NCBI GenBank assembly: GCA_016715885.1
Contig: JADJXL010000003.1
Span: 124,001 to 188,000 of the forward strand
DNA: 64,000 nucleotides
DNA from: Polyangiaceae bacterium
GTDB lineage: Bacteria > Myxococcota_A > Polyangia > Polyangiales > Polyangiaceae
Reading direction: 5' to 3'
The translations under genes and the position numbers were made by a program. Position 1 is the stretch's first letter. Every line of letters starts with the position of its first letter. Under the pieces are notes generated by a model that did not search any database, was not told the DNA's origin, and saw nothing but the letters and a program-made list of their open reading frames with translations. Positions 8,684 through 16,255 of the stretch are shown here, one piece after another.

Positions 8684-9300
8684 TTCGCCCCCGCAACTGC
8701 GCACGGCGATCCGGACAATCGGGCAAGGTCGTTGTACGCATTTACCTTGTCGATTTCTTCAGCAACTTCCTTGGATGGCTCGGGTCTTCCAAGACCCAAT
8801 CCGAGCGTAATGAACGGCAGCGTGAGCATCGCAACGACGACCAATACGACAGCCGCTTTGCCAATGTCTCCGCCACCTCCCCCGCCGCTCGATCCACCAC
8901 TGCTTCCAGTGGATCCCACGCTGCCGCCACTGCTGCCTCCACCGCCTCGCACGCTTGCCGTCGCGGGTGCACGCGGTCCCGTCGATGGCGACGCGGCAAC
9001 CCGATTGCTGCCCGTAACGACAATCCACGGACGCCAAATGATGATGTTGGTCGATCCGCCATAATAGGTGCGATAACGCGTCGGATCTTCCTGAACGTCA
9101 TATATGGCCGCGGAACACGCTGCGTTGTTGGCATCATCAGGCAACGACGCAACCACTCGATCCTTGTCCCACACGGCACGCGCACGCCCATCTTTCGGCG
9201 GCACATAGTCGGACGTGTAGTTGCCACAACCCGTCAAGAGCACGGCAACGGCAAGCGGAGCACTGAAGCCGAGGAGCGGCTTGGCCAAGCGCAGATCCAT
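8680..9300 (-). CDS. lipoprotein with Gly/Ser linker and one membrane segment, unknown function
   Basis: 206 residues. The signal peptide has lipobox LLTGC near Cys25. An N-terminal domain of about 85 residues contains a Tyr/Trp-rich stretch (RYRTYYGGSTNIIIWRPW). A Gly/Ser-rich linker follows, then a hydrophobic segment (AAVVLVVVAMLTLPFITLGLGL) and a short charged tail. It is the first gene of a two-gene lipoprotein operon, overlapping the next gene by ATGA. The family is not recognised. Both proteins combine an N-terminal lipid anchor with later hydrophobic segments, which suggests a shared envelope role. Confidence 0.75.
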   Translation of the reverse strand: MDLRLAKPLLGFSAPLAVAVLLTGCGNYTSDYVPPKDGRARAVWDKDRVVASLPDDANNAACSAAIYDVQEDPTRYRTYYGGSTNIIIWRPWIVVTGSNRVAASPSTGPRAPATASVRGGGGSSGGSVGSTGSSGGSSGGGGGGDIGKAAVVLVVVAMLTLPFITLGLGLGRPEPSKEVAEEIDKVNAYNDLARLSGSPCAVAGAK

Positions 9301-9425
9301 TCTGTCTTTTTTGCACCGCTGCGGGCCGGCGTAAAGTGATTTCTGCTGCGCGAGTCCTTCATTTCACCTTACGCAACGGCAACCCGTAATAATTTTCCGC
9401 GCAAGCACTCGCCCCGCGAGCGCGG

Positions 9426-9431
9426 TACGGT
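9426..9431 (+). promoter_or_regulatory. putative -10 element (TACGGT) of the multicopper oxidase gene
   Basis: TACGGT ends 6 nt before the ATG at 9438, the same spacing as at 6626-6631. This predicts a leaderless mRNA. No convincing -35 element is seen. Confidence 0.35.
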
Positions 9432-9437
9432 TGACTC

Positions 9438-10871
9438 ATGACAAGGACGCACACTCAGTCGGTGCTTCTCGGGCTGGTCGCGAGCGCAATCGGTTGCAGT
9501 AGCCCATCGGAAGCTCCCGGGCAACCCGACGGCTGGAACGCTTCCGTGCGACTGCAATCGGCGCGGGACAAGAACGCCGATCCGCATATCTTCGAAGCCG
9601 ATCTGACCGCTCGCGTTGGAAGCGTCGAAATCATCGCAGGAAAGCCGACGCCCGCCTGGACCTACGACGGCGTGCTGCCAGGACCTTTTTTCCGCGTTAC
9701 CGCTGGCGACAAGCTGATCGTTCATTTCCAAAACGACTTGCCCGCGCCAACGACCATCCACTGGCATGGATTGCGAATCCCTGCAGCAATGGACGGAGCG
9801 CCAGGCCATTCGCAACCGGAAATCATGCCAGGTACGTCTTTCGAGTACGAGTTTGTCTTGCCCGACCCGGGTTTGTATTGGTACCACCCGCATGTCGATT
9901 CGGCCGTTCAAGTCGGTTTCGGACTTTACGGCGCGATTCTCGTGGATGATCCGAACGAACCCGAAGATCTGGGCGACGAGCTGATCCTCGTGCTGTCCGA
10001 CATCGCAGTCGACGAAGAAGGAGCGCTGGAAAAACCGGATTCAGGAGGAGATTTCGGAACGCTGTTCGGCCGAGAAGGCAATGTCCTGCTCGTCAACGGG
10101 CGACGCAATCCGATCATCGAAGCACGCGCCGGACGCCGTCAACGGTGGCGCATCGTAAATGCCGCCAAGAGCCGCTACTACCAGCTTGCCATGACCGACC
10201 ACTCGTTCATGCGGATCGGAGGCGACGGCGGGCGAATCGAATCGCCCATCGAGTCGTCCATGCTGGTGCTCACGCCAGGCGAGCGAGCCGATGTGCTGGT
10301 CGTCCCGCGTGGCGCGCCGGGAACGACGCTTCCCGTGCGCTGGGTACCCTACGATCGCGGCTACGGAACGACGTTCAATCGGCCCGAGGAAGAGCTGTTT
10401 CGGATCCGCTTTGCCAATGAACCCGCGGTGACTCCAGAACCGCTGCCCAAGCTCTCTCGCACGATCACGCCGATCGATGCTTCAGCCGCGACAAACATTT
10501 CGCTCGACCTTACGCAGAACGATCAAAACGGACAGCTCGCGATGGGAATCAACGGGATCCCGTCGTGGGAAAGCACGCCGATCACGGCAAAAGTCGGTGA
10601 AACGCAACTGTTCGTCGTAAAAAACTCGATGGACTTCGCGCATCCATTTCACTTGCACGGCTTCTTTTTCCAAGCGCTCGACGAATCCGGCGCACCGGTC
10701 CATCCGATGGAGTGGAAAGACACGATCGACGTTCCCGTACACTCGACGAAAAGGTTCGTCGTGACGTACGACAATCGGCCCGGCATGTGGATGTTTCATT
10801 GCCACATCCTCGATCACGCCGACGCGGGGATGATGGGGATGCTGCACGTCGAGCACGACCACATGCCCTGA
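9438..10871 (+). CDS. multicopper oxidase lipoprotein (laccase/CueO-like)
   Basis: 477 residues with a lipobox ending at Cys20 (SAIGC). All four copper-ligand motifs are present: HWHGL (108-112), WYHPH (148-152), HPFHLHG (about 400) and HCHILDHADAGMM (454-466). The last supplies the type 1 Cys and an axial Met. The enzyme should oxidise phenols or cuprous ions using O2 outside the cytoplasmic membrane. No Met-rich insert of the kind found in CueO is evident. It converges with the TPR membrane protein gene, with only 3 bp between the stop codons. The CusF-like copper lipoprotein is 5 kb away and not obviously co-regulated. Confidence 0.93.
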   Translation: MTRTHTQSVLLGLVASAIGCSSPSEAPGQPDGWNASVRLQSARDKNADPHIFEADLTARVGSVEIIAGKPTPAWTYDGVLPGPFFRVTAGDKLIVHFQNDLPAPTTIHWHGLRIPAAMDGAPGHSQPEIMPGTSFEYEFVLPDPGLYWYHPHVDSAVQVGFGLYGAILVDDPNEPEDLGDELILVLSDIAVDEEGALEKPDSGGDFGTLFGREGNVLLVNGRRNPIIEARAGRRQRWRIVNAAKSRYYQLAMTDHSFMRIGGDGGRIESPIESSMLVLTPGERADVLVVPRGAPGTTLPVRWVPYDRGYGTTFNRPEEELFRIRFANEPAVTPEPLPKLSRTITPIDASAATNISLDLTQNDQNGQLAMGINGIPSWESTPITAKVGETQLFVVKNSMDFAHPFHLHGFFFQALDESGAPVHPMEWKDTIDVPVHSTKRFVVTYDNRPGMWMFHCHILDHADAGMMGMLHVEHDHMP

Positions 10872-10874
10872 GGA

Positions 10875-12146
10875 TCAAGGGCTCGGGCGTTTGGCTCCGT
10901 CGAGCCGGCGCATCAGATCGGCGATGCGCGGATCGCCCGGTGATATCTCGGCAAATTTGCGCGCGTGATGGCGCGATTCTTCGATGACGCCACGACGAAA
11001 CGTGAGCAGCGCGAGGTTGTAACGAGCATTCGCCAGCGTCGGATCGGCTTTGAGCGCCGCCAAGTAGCCTTCTCGCGCGCGGTTGTAGTCGTTTTTCTTG
11101 TCCGCAACGAGCGCCAAGTTGTAGTGCGCTTCCGCATCGTTCGGCGACGCCGCTACGAGCTTTTTCAGGAGGTTGCTCGCACCATCCAAGTCACCGCCGA
11201 CGATCGAAAGCGCAGCGGCAAAAAGCTCGGCATCGCGCCCTCCACCAAGGTCCGCTGCTTGCTTCGCCGCAGCAGCAGCGTCCGGAAGCCGCCCCTGCCC
11301 TTCGAGCGCCACAGCGAGCGCGTAATGAAGCCGCGGGTCTTGGCCGTTCTGCACAAGCGCTGCACGCACCGTTTGCTCGGCTCGAGCTGCGTCGCCTTTC
11401 GACACGAGCGCCGCGACCAAGGCAAGCTGCGCGCCCCCATCGGCAGGACACGTCGAAACCGCCAACTGCGCGTCCGCAAGAGCAGCGTCGAAATCCCGTG
11501 ACTTTCTCGCAAGATCCGACCGTTTGGACAGACACGCGCAACTCGTCGGGTTTGTCCCGAGACACCGATCGACAATAGCTCGCATCGCCGACACGTCGCG
11601 CGCACCAGCAGTCGACTTCGTCAGCTCGACGAGCGCTCGTGACGTATCGCCCTCGCGAACCAACGTCACCCACCACATGCGCTCGACCGAGAACAACCAC
11701 GAGGCGGACGCTGCGAGCTGTGCCGCACCTACGCCAAGCGTGACGATGGCCGCGAGCAAGCGTTTCGTCTTGTCACGGTCGTCGAAGTATCGGCCCAGAG
11801 CGACCCACACGGCGAGCGCAAGGCCGCTCCAAAGCGGGATGGCCACGACGAAGATGCCTCGGCCTAGTGGTGCGTGTTCCCCTCGAGTGACGGCTCCACC
11901 AACAACGGCTGCAGCAACGGCGAACGCGATGAGGCCGGCAGCAACGGATGCTTTTGGCGACGGAACCTTTGAGCGCAAACGAAACGCTGCAACGACGACG
12001 AGCGCGAGCGCCGTCGCGGACATGAACGCGCCGATGCCTGAATGGGCGGACGGCGCTGGTTCCGGTGGGAGAAACGATGGTGCGAGCGCGAGGCAGAAGA
12101 GGTGCCCCGCCCGCTCGAACACGTAAGCGACGAGTTGGAGATTCAT
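10875..12146 (-). CDS. membrane protein with C-terminal TPR repeats
   Basis: 423 residues. About four hydrophobic helices lie in residues 35-160, followed by a soluble C-terminal half made of tetratricopeptide-like repeats. The clearest repeats are AEAHYNLALVADKKNDYNRA and LANARYNLALLTFRRGV. Such proteins usually scaffold complexes, often at the envelope. The 67-bp gap to the upstream minus-strand gene leaves room for a short promoter or for co-transcription. Function beyond protein-protein interaction cannot be assigned. Confidence 0.85.
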   Translation of the reverse strand: MNLQLVAYVFERAGHLFCLALAPSFLPPEPAPSAHSGIGAFMSATALALVVVAAFRLRSKVPSPKASVAAGLIAFAVAAAVVGGAVTRGEHAPLGRGIFVVAIPLWSGLALAVWVALGRYFDDRDKTKRLLAAIVTLGVGAAQLAASASWLFSVERMWWVTLVREGDTSRALVELTKSTAGARDVSAMRAIVDRCLGTNPTSCACLSKRSDLARKSRDFDAALADAQLAVSTCPADGGAQLALVAALVSKGDAARAEQTVRAALVQNGQDPRLHYALAVALEGQGRLPDAAAAAKQAADLGGGRDAELFAAALSIVGGDLDGASNLLKKLVAASPNDAEAHYNLALVADKKNDYNRAREGYLAALKADPTLANARYNLALLTFRRGVIEESRHHARKFAEISPGDPRIADLMRRLDGAKRPSP

Positions 12147-12213
12147 TCTTGGTGTCGGGAAAACACGAGCAGCGTGCGCCGCTTTTTACGATGGCTACCG
12201 CGACGTGACCAGG

Positions 12214-13245
12214 TCAGTTCGTGACAATGAACCAACCGTTGACGTAATCGTTGGAGCCGAGCGTGACGTTGTTGGTGGACTTGTTCTTGACGCAAAAGCC
12301 CACTTTGAAGTTCGCGCCACCAGCGGGCACGTTTTGCGGCGCGATGGATGCTGCTGCGGAAAGTGCGGTTTTGGTGGGCTGAGCGAGAATCGTGCCGTCC
12401 GGGTAGTTTGTCGTATAGAACGCATCGAGCGGGGAACCGGCGGGAACGGCGCTGATGCACAGGCTGAACGAAACAGGCACGGTGTTGTTGCTGCCATGAC
12501 CGAACACGGCCACGGCCGAGCCCGTGATGCGCTGACCAGGTTGCACCGTGACCGTCGCCGTCGAGCCGGCAAATACCCACGGAGCGTTGCCGCCACCAGC
12601 AGCAATGGCGCCGATTTGTCCTGCAACGGTCGTGGTTGACACGACACCGGTCGGACCGGTCGGACCGGTCGCCCCCGTTGGACCGGTTGGACCCACGGCG
12701 CCATCGGCGCCCGCGGGCCCCGTGGGACCCGCCGGGCCTTCCGGTCCGACGATGTTCGCGGATGGACCGGTCCATTCGCCCATGCTGTTGATGATCTCGT
12801 TACCGTTGACGGTGATGCTCGCCGGATGAATGTCGCCAAGCACGTCGCCTGCGATCATCGCGTAGGGAACGCTTTGAACGACGGCACGTGGAGTCATTTC
12901 AGTGTCGGCGCCGACGGTGATTCCCATGTAGCGAGCGGTGCCATCGAAGACGGGACCCGTGGGTTGGTCGAAGGGCGTCACCTCACCCAAGGTCGCCGAG
13001 AAATACCCTTCCTCGAACGTTATGGAGTGGGTTTCCGTCCATATCGAGTCAACGTCATCCTTGCCCGCATAAATCTTGAAGGTGACTTCAATCGTGCCCG
13101 TGACGGGCATGTTGTTCGCATCGTAGAGCCGACCTTGATGGGTGATCGTTTTCGGCACGGCCTGCGCTGCGGGGATGCCAGCGAGCAACGCGCCCGCAGC
13201 AATCGAAGCCGAAATGAGATGCTTGATCGTGTTCCTTGTGCTCAT
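12214..13245 (-). CDS. secreted collagen-like repeat protein
   Basis: 343 residues. A signal peptide with AxA cleavage site (AAQA, about residue 29) is followed by a domain starting ITHQGRLYD, which resembles the head region of many bacterial tail-fibre-like or surface proteins (GRLxDxxGxPVxG pattern). About eleven Gly-X-Y triplets (residues 167-200, rich in GPTGPT and GPAG) form a short collagen-like stalk. A C-terminal beta-rich globular domain of about 140 residues follows. It is probably an extracellular trimeric surface protein. The ATG overlaps the stop of the upstream lipoprotein gene (ATGA), so the pair is coupled. Confidence 0.85.
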   Translation of the reverse strand: MSTRNTIKHLISASIAAGALLAGIPAAQAVPKTITHQGRLYDANNMPVTGTIEVTFKIYAGKDDVDSIWTETHSITFEEGYFSATLGEVTPFDQPTGPVFDGTARYMGITVGADTEMTPRAVVQSVPYAMIAGDVLGDIHPASITVNGNEIINSMGEWTGPSANIVGPEGPAGPTGPAGADGAVGPTGPTGATGPTGPTGVVSTTTVAGQIGAIAAGGGNAPWVFAGSTATVTVQPGQRITGSAVAVFGHGSNNTVPVSFSLCISAVPAGSPLDAFYTTNYPDGTILAQPTKTALSAAASIAPQNVPAGGANFKVGFCVKNKSTNNVTLGSNDYVNGWFIVTN

Positions 13246-13655
13246 GGCAAGCTCCCGGTCGCCCCGATGAGGCCACCCTGCATGCGATAGCTGGGTGATT
13301 TCGTCGTCGTCTGAATTTGAGATGGTTGACCGATCGTGTAAACCATCGAATAGTTATCGCTTTTCATAAACTGGCCACCATTGACGGTCTCCGTCGCGGG
13401 AGGACCGAAATTTTGGCCACCGCCACCGGCACCACCAGCGCCGCCGGCACCACCAGCGCCTCCGGCTCCCGCGGTACCTCCGGCTCCTCCACTGGAGCTC
13501 GAAGTGGTCATGCCGCCGGATCCAGCTTCCCCGCCAACGCCGCCGCTACCGGAGCTGGATGGTCCAGTGCTGGGTGGTTCGGCTTCGCAAGAAGCGGCAA
13601 GTGCGGCAAGAAGCAACGCTATCGAAAACACTGCCGCTTGGTTGGTTCTCTTCAT
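13242..13655 (-). CDS. small lipoprotein with Gly-rich linker
   Basis: 137 residues. The start at 13655 gives a signal peptide with lipobox LAASC (Cys23). A long Gly/Ser/Ala linker follows (many GGAGGAGG units). The C-terminal ~50 residues contain VNGGQFMKSDNYSMVYTIGQP and a second SxxYRMQGG element; this GG..S..Y...IGQP pattern is common in secreted proteins of unknown role. Translation is coupled to the collagen-like protein downstream. It may be the cell-bound partner of that surface protein (inference). The frame is open upstream of 13655 without signal-peptide features. Confidence 0.75.
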   Translation of the reverse strand: MKRTNQAAVFSIALLLAALAASCEAEPPSTGPSSSGSGGVGGEAGSGGMTTSSSSGGAGGTAGAGGAGGAGGAGGAGGGGQNFGPPATETVNGGQFMKSDNYSMVYTIGQPSQIQTTTKSPSYRMQGGLIGATGSLP

Positions 13656-13859
13656 CCATCGCCTCGCGGTACGTGCAACCAGGAGCCGTAGTGAACAACG
13701 GTTCTTCCTGGAAAACAAGTTGATTTTTTGGGGTCGAGGTCGTTTGCCCGAGCGACCCATCTGCGCGATTCGTTCCCCAACTGCCCTGCCGTGAATCGAC
13801 GGATCGTCTGAAGCATGAAATTGTCCTCGACCTACGATGCTCGATGACCTTAACCAGTC

Positions 13860-15026
13860 GTGACAATGTCTTTCGACAGGATCCTTGGACGTGCAACGAG
13901 TGTTCTCGTCCTGTGCGCTAGCAGCACGTTGTTCGGCGCTCGATCCGCGCATGGGGCAAACCCCGAGCCACCCCCAAATCGTTGTTCCAAACAAACCACC
14001 CCACCTCCATGCGTCCCTGACAAACCAACGCGTCTGCGCAAAGGTTTGTCCGTTGCAGGATCCATTTTTCCCGGGATCGCCGTGCATGGCAGCGGCCACT
14101 TGATCGCCGGACAAACCCGTACGGGACTCGCTTTGCTTGGAGCCGAAGGACTTGGAGTGGCACTGGCCCTCGGCGGTTTGGGCGGAACGGCCGTTACGGG
14201 CGCAACGCGCAGGTTCATCGCACCCATGGTCTTCGGCATGGTGACGGGCGGCGCACTGCTCATCATCCCAGCTCTCGCCGACATCTACGGCGTGCTCGCT
14301 CCCGAAGGCGGCACCGGAAGTCCTCCCGTCACGCTCCCATCGCTCGAATCTCGAATTGGCCTCATGTACGTGAACGATCCGACCTTTGCCTACCAGTTCT
14401 TCGTCACCCCGGGGCTCGACGTGCGCATGGGAAAGCTGCGCGTCTCGACATCGGGCTACTTCGCGCTCGACGATGCGAATGCGCGCACTCGCGCCGCGAT
14501 CGCTTACCGGTTCTTCGGGCCAGGTCCGCGTGGAAGTGAACCTGCCAAGGACGGATCGTACGTGGACGTCGAGTTCGCCTTGACAAACCACGATTACGCC
14601 TCGAACGGGTTTTCCGTGACGACCGGCGAAGTGAACCTCGCCGGGAGGCTGGACCTCGTGCGCGTGGGGCCGACGCTTCGCGGATCATTCGCCGAGCTCG
14701 GGCTGGGTCTTGCCTACGCTGGGCATCGGTATCCAGGAATCGGGATTGAAGCGAACGATCTGCTCACACCTCGATTCGCCTTCGGCATTTATCTTGGGCA
14801 TTCGGGTTATCCGCGCGGAGAGCTCGCAGCGTATTACGAGCATCGGCACGATGGGTTTGCCGGCGGAATGAAAACGCCCGGACTTGGAAGCGGCGTCATT
14901 GGAAGTTTCGGTGTTGGAGGGCGCGTGTACACGTCGCGACGATGGGGTGTGGCGTTCGATGCACACGGCGGCTCGGCGTACGTAGGGCAGCTCAGCTTGC
15001 TATTCCGTTACGGAGGAAACCCGTGA
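13860..15026 (+). CDS. putative outer-membrane protein, unknown function
   Basis: 388 residues with an N-terminal signal peptide (cleavage near SAHGA). Two hydrophobic glycine-rich segments lie in residues 90-145. The C-terminal ~220 residues have alternating polar/hydrophobic strands (SYVDVEFALTNHDY, GPTLRGSFAELGLGLAY, GVGGRVYTSRRWGVAFDAHG), typical of an outer-membrane beta-barrel, but the last residue is not the usual aromatic. The start can be GTG at 13860 or ATG at 13866. The stop overlaps the GTG start of the metallophosphoesterase gene, so the two form an operon. Confidence 0.75.
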   Translation: MTMSFDRILGRATSVLVLCASSTLFGARSAHGANPEPPPNRCSKQTTPPPCVPDKPTRLRKGLSVAGSIFPGIAVHGSGHLIAGQTRTGLALLGAEGLGVALALGGLGGTAVTGATRRFIAPMVFGMVTGGALLIIPALADIYGVLAPEGGTGSPPVTLPSLESRIGLMYVNDPTFAYQFFVTPGLDVRMGKLRVSTSGYFALDDANARTRAAIAYRFFGPGPRGSEPAKDGSYVDVEFALTNHDYASNGFSVTTGEVNLAGRLDLVRVGPTLRGSFAELGLGLAYAGHRYPGIGIEANDLLTPRFAFGIYLGHSGYPRGELAAYYEHRHDGFAGGMKTPGLGSGVIGSFGVGGRVYTSRRWGVAFDAHGGSAYVGQLSLLFRYGGNP

Positions 15027-16141
15027 AGAAATTGAATTGGCTCGTGCGAGCCGTGGTCATCGTTGGAGCTCCAAGTATGTCATCGTGCCTCGACGTAGGA
15101 TCGGGTCGTGCGGCGCGAGACTTGGAGATTGGGCGGGCGAGCCATGGGGGATTGCGCGTCGAAGTGGAGCGCGGGCTCGCAGCCGTACGAAACATCGACG
15201 AGGCCGAGCTGCATTTATGGGCGAGCGCCCCGAGCGTGTCGTTTCGAATAGATCCAGGGACGACGGGAGGGGGCGGCGTGTTTCGAGTGCGCATCGAAAA
15301 CGTGCTCGCTGACGCAATGCTTGCCGCGACGTCGGGCGTAACCGAGCCGCTGGCAGTCGAGGTCATTGCGAGCCCACATCCGACGGAGCGAACATGGCAA
15401 TTTCAGCTTCCGGCTGGCGAACCGGTCACGTTGAAGCTCGGAGCGCCCGACGAAACGCTCGAAAAACCGTGGCGATTTGCGGTTTATGCGGACGTGCAAG
15501 AAGCCGTGGAGAGCGTGCAGGAGCTTTATGCAAAAATGAATGAAACGCCGGACATTCGGTTCGCGCTCATCAGTGGTGATTTGACGCGTCGAGGTTCGCC
15601 GGAGGAGCTCGATACATTCCAAGCGATGATGAAGTCGCTCGTGTTTCCCTGCTATGCGACGCTGGGTAACCACGAGCTCGGCACGCGGGACGATCTCTAT
15701 CACGATTATTTTGGCCGAGGGAATTATTCGTTCGCATTCCGTTCGGTGCAATTCACGATGCTCGATTCGGCCAGTGCGACGATCGACCCGCTCGTGTATT
15801 CGCAGCTCGACGGGTGGCTCGATGAAGGCCGCGACAAACTACACGTCGTGACGATGCACATTGCACCCATCGACCCGGTGGGCGCGCGAAATGGTTCGTT
15901 TGCGAGCCGTAACGAGGCGACGAAGTTGCTCACGAAGCTTGCAGCAGGTGGCGTGGATTTGACGCTGTATGGGCATATCCATTCGTATTACGCCTTCGAG
16001 AATGCGGGGATCTCAGCGCATATTTCGGGCGGTGGAGGGGCTTTGCCCGAGCGCATGGACGGGATTGGGCGGCATTTTCTCACGGTGGACGTGAGGCCGC
16101 CCGGGAAGATCGAACAAGTCGGCGTCATACGGGTCGATTGA
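15023..16141 (+). CDS. metallophosphoesterase, lipoprotein
   Basis: 372 residues from a GTG that overlaps the upstream TGA (GTGA). The signal peptide ends in SMSSC (Cys22). A beta-sandwich-like region of ~130 residues is followed by a calcineurin-like phosphoesterase domain. Its metal motifs are YADVQ, SGDLT, GNHE, MHIAP and GHIH. The first motif is DxQ rather than DxH, a variant seen in some members such as ADP-ribose/CDP-alcohol hydrolases. It should hydrolyse a phosphomonoester or diester outside the cytoplasm; the substrate is unknown. It is co-transcribed with the outer-membrane-type gene upstream. Confidence 0.88.
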   Translation: MKKLNWLVRAVVIVGAPSMSSCLDVGSGRAARDLEIGRASHGGLRVEVERGLAAVRNIDEAELHLWASAPSVSFRIDPGTTGGGGVFRVRIENVLADAMLAATSGVTEPLAVEVIASPHPTERTWQFQLPAGEPVTLKLGAPDETLEKPWRFAVYADVQEAVESVQELYAKMNETPDIRFALISGDLTRRGSPEELDTFQAMMKSLVFPCYATLGNHELGTRDDLYHDYFGRGNYSFAFRSVQFTMLDSASATIDPLVYSQLDGWLDEGRDKLHVVTMHIAPIDPVGARNGSFASRNEATKLLTKLAAGGVDLTLYGHIHSYYAFENAGISAHISGGGGALPERMDGIGRHFLTVDVRPPGKIEQVGVIRVD

Positions 16142-16168
16142 AGGCCGGCATCGGCGGTCGTTCCGATT

Positions 16169-16217
16169 TGCAATGAGGCGCTGCGTCGCCTGAGTGCTCC
16201 AGGCGACGCTCATTGCA
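16169..16217. terminator. bidirectional terminator hairpin
   Basis: TGCAATGA...GCGTCGCCTG pairs with CAGGCGACGC-TCATTGCA: two perfect stems of 8 and 10 bp, separated by a 6-nt bulge on one side, with a 6-nt loop. It lies between the convergent metallophosphoesterase and M36 protease genes. Confidence 0.6.
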
Positions 16218-16255
16218 TGTGCATTGGGGGGTTATTAGGGGATTGCTAGCGGTTG

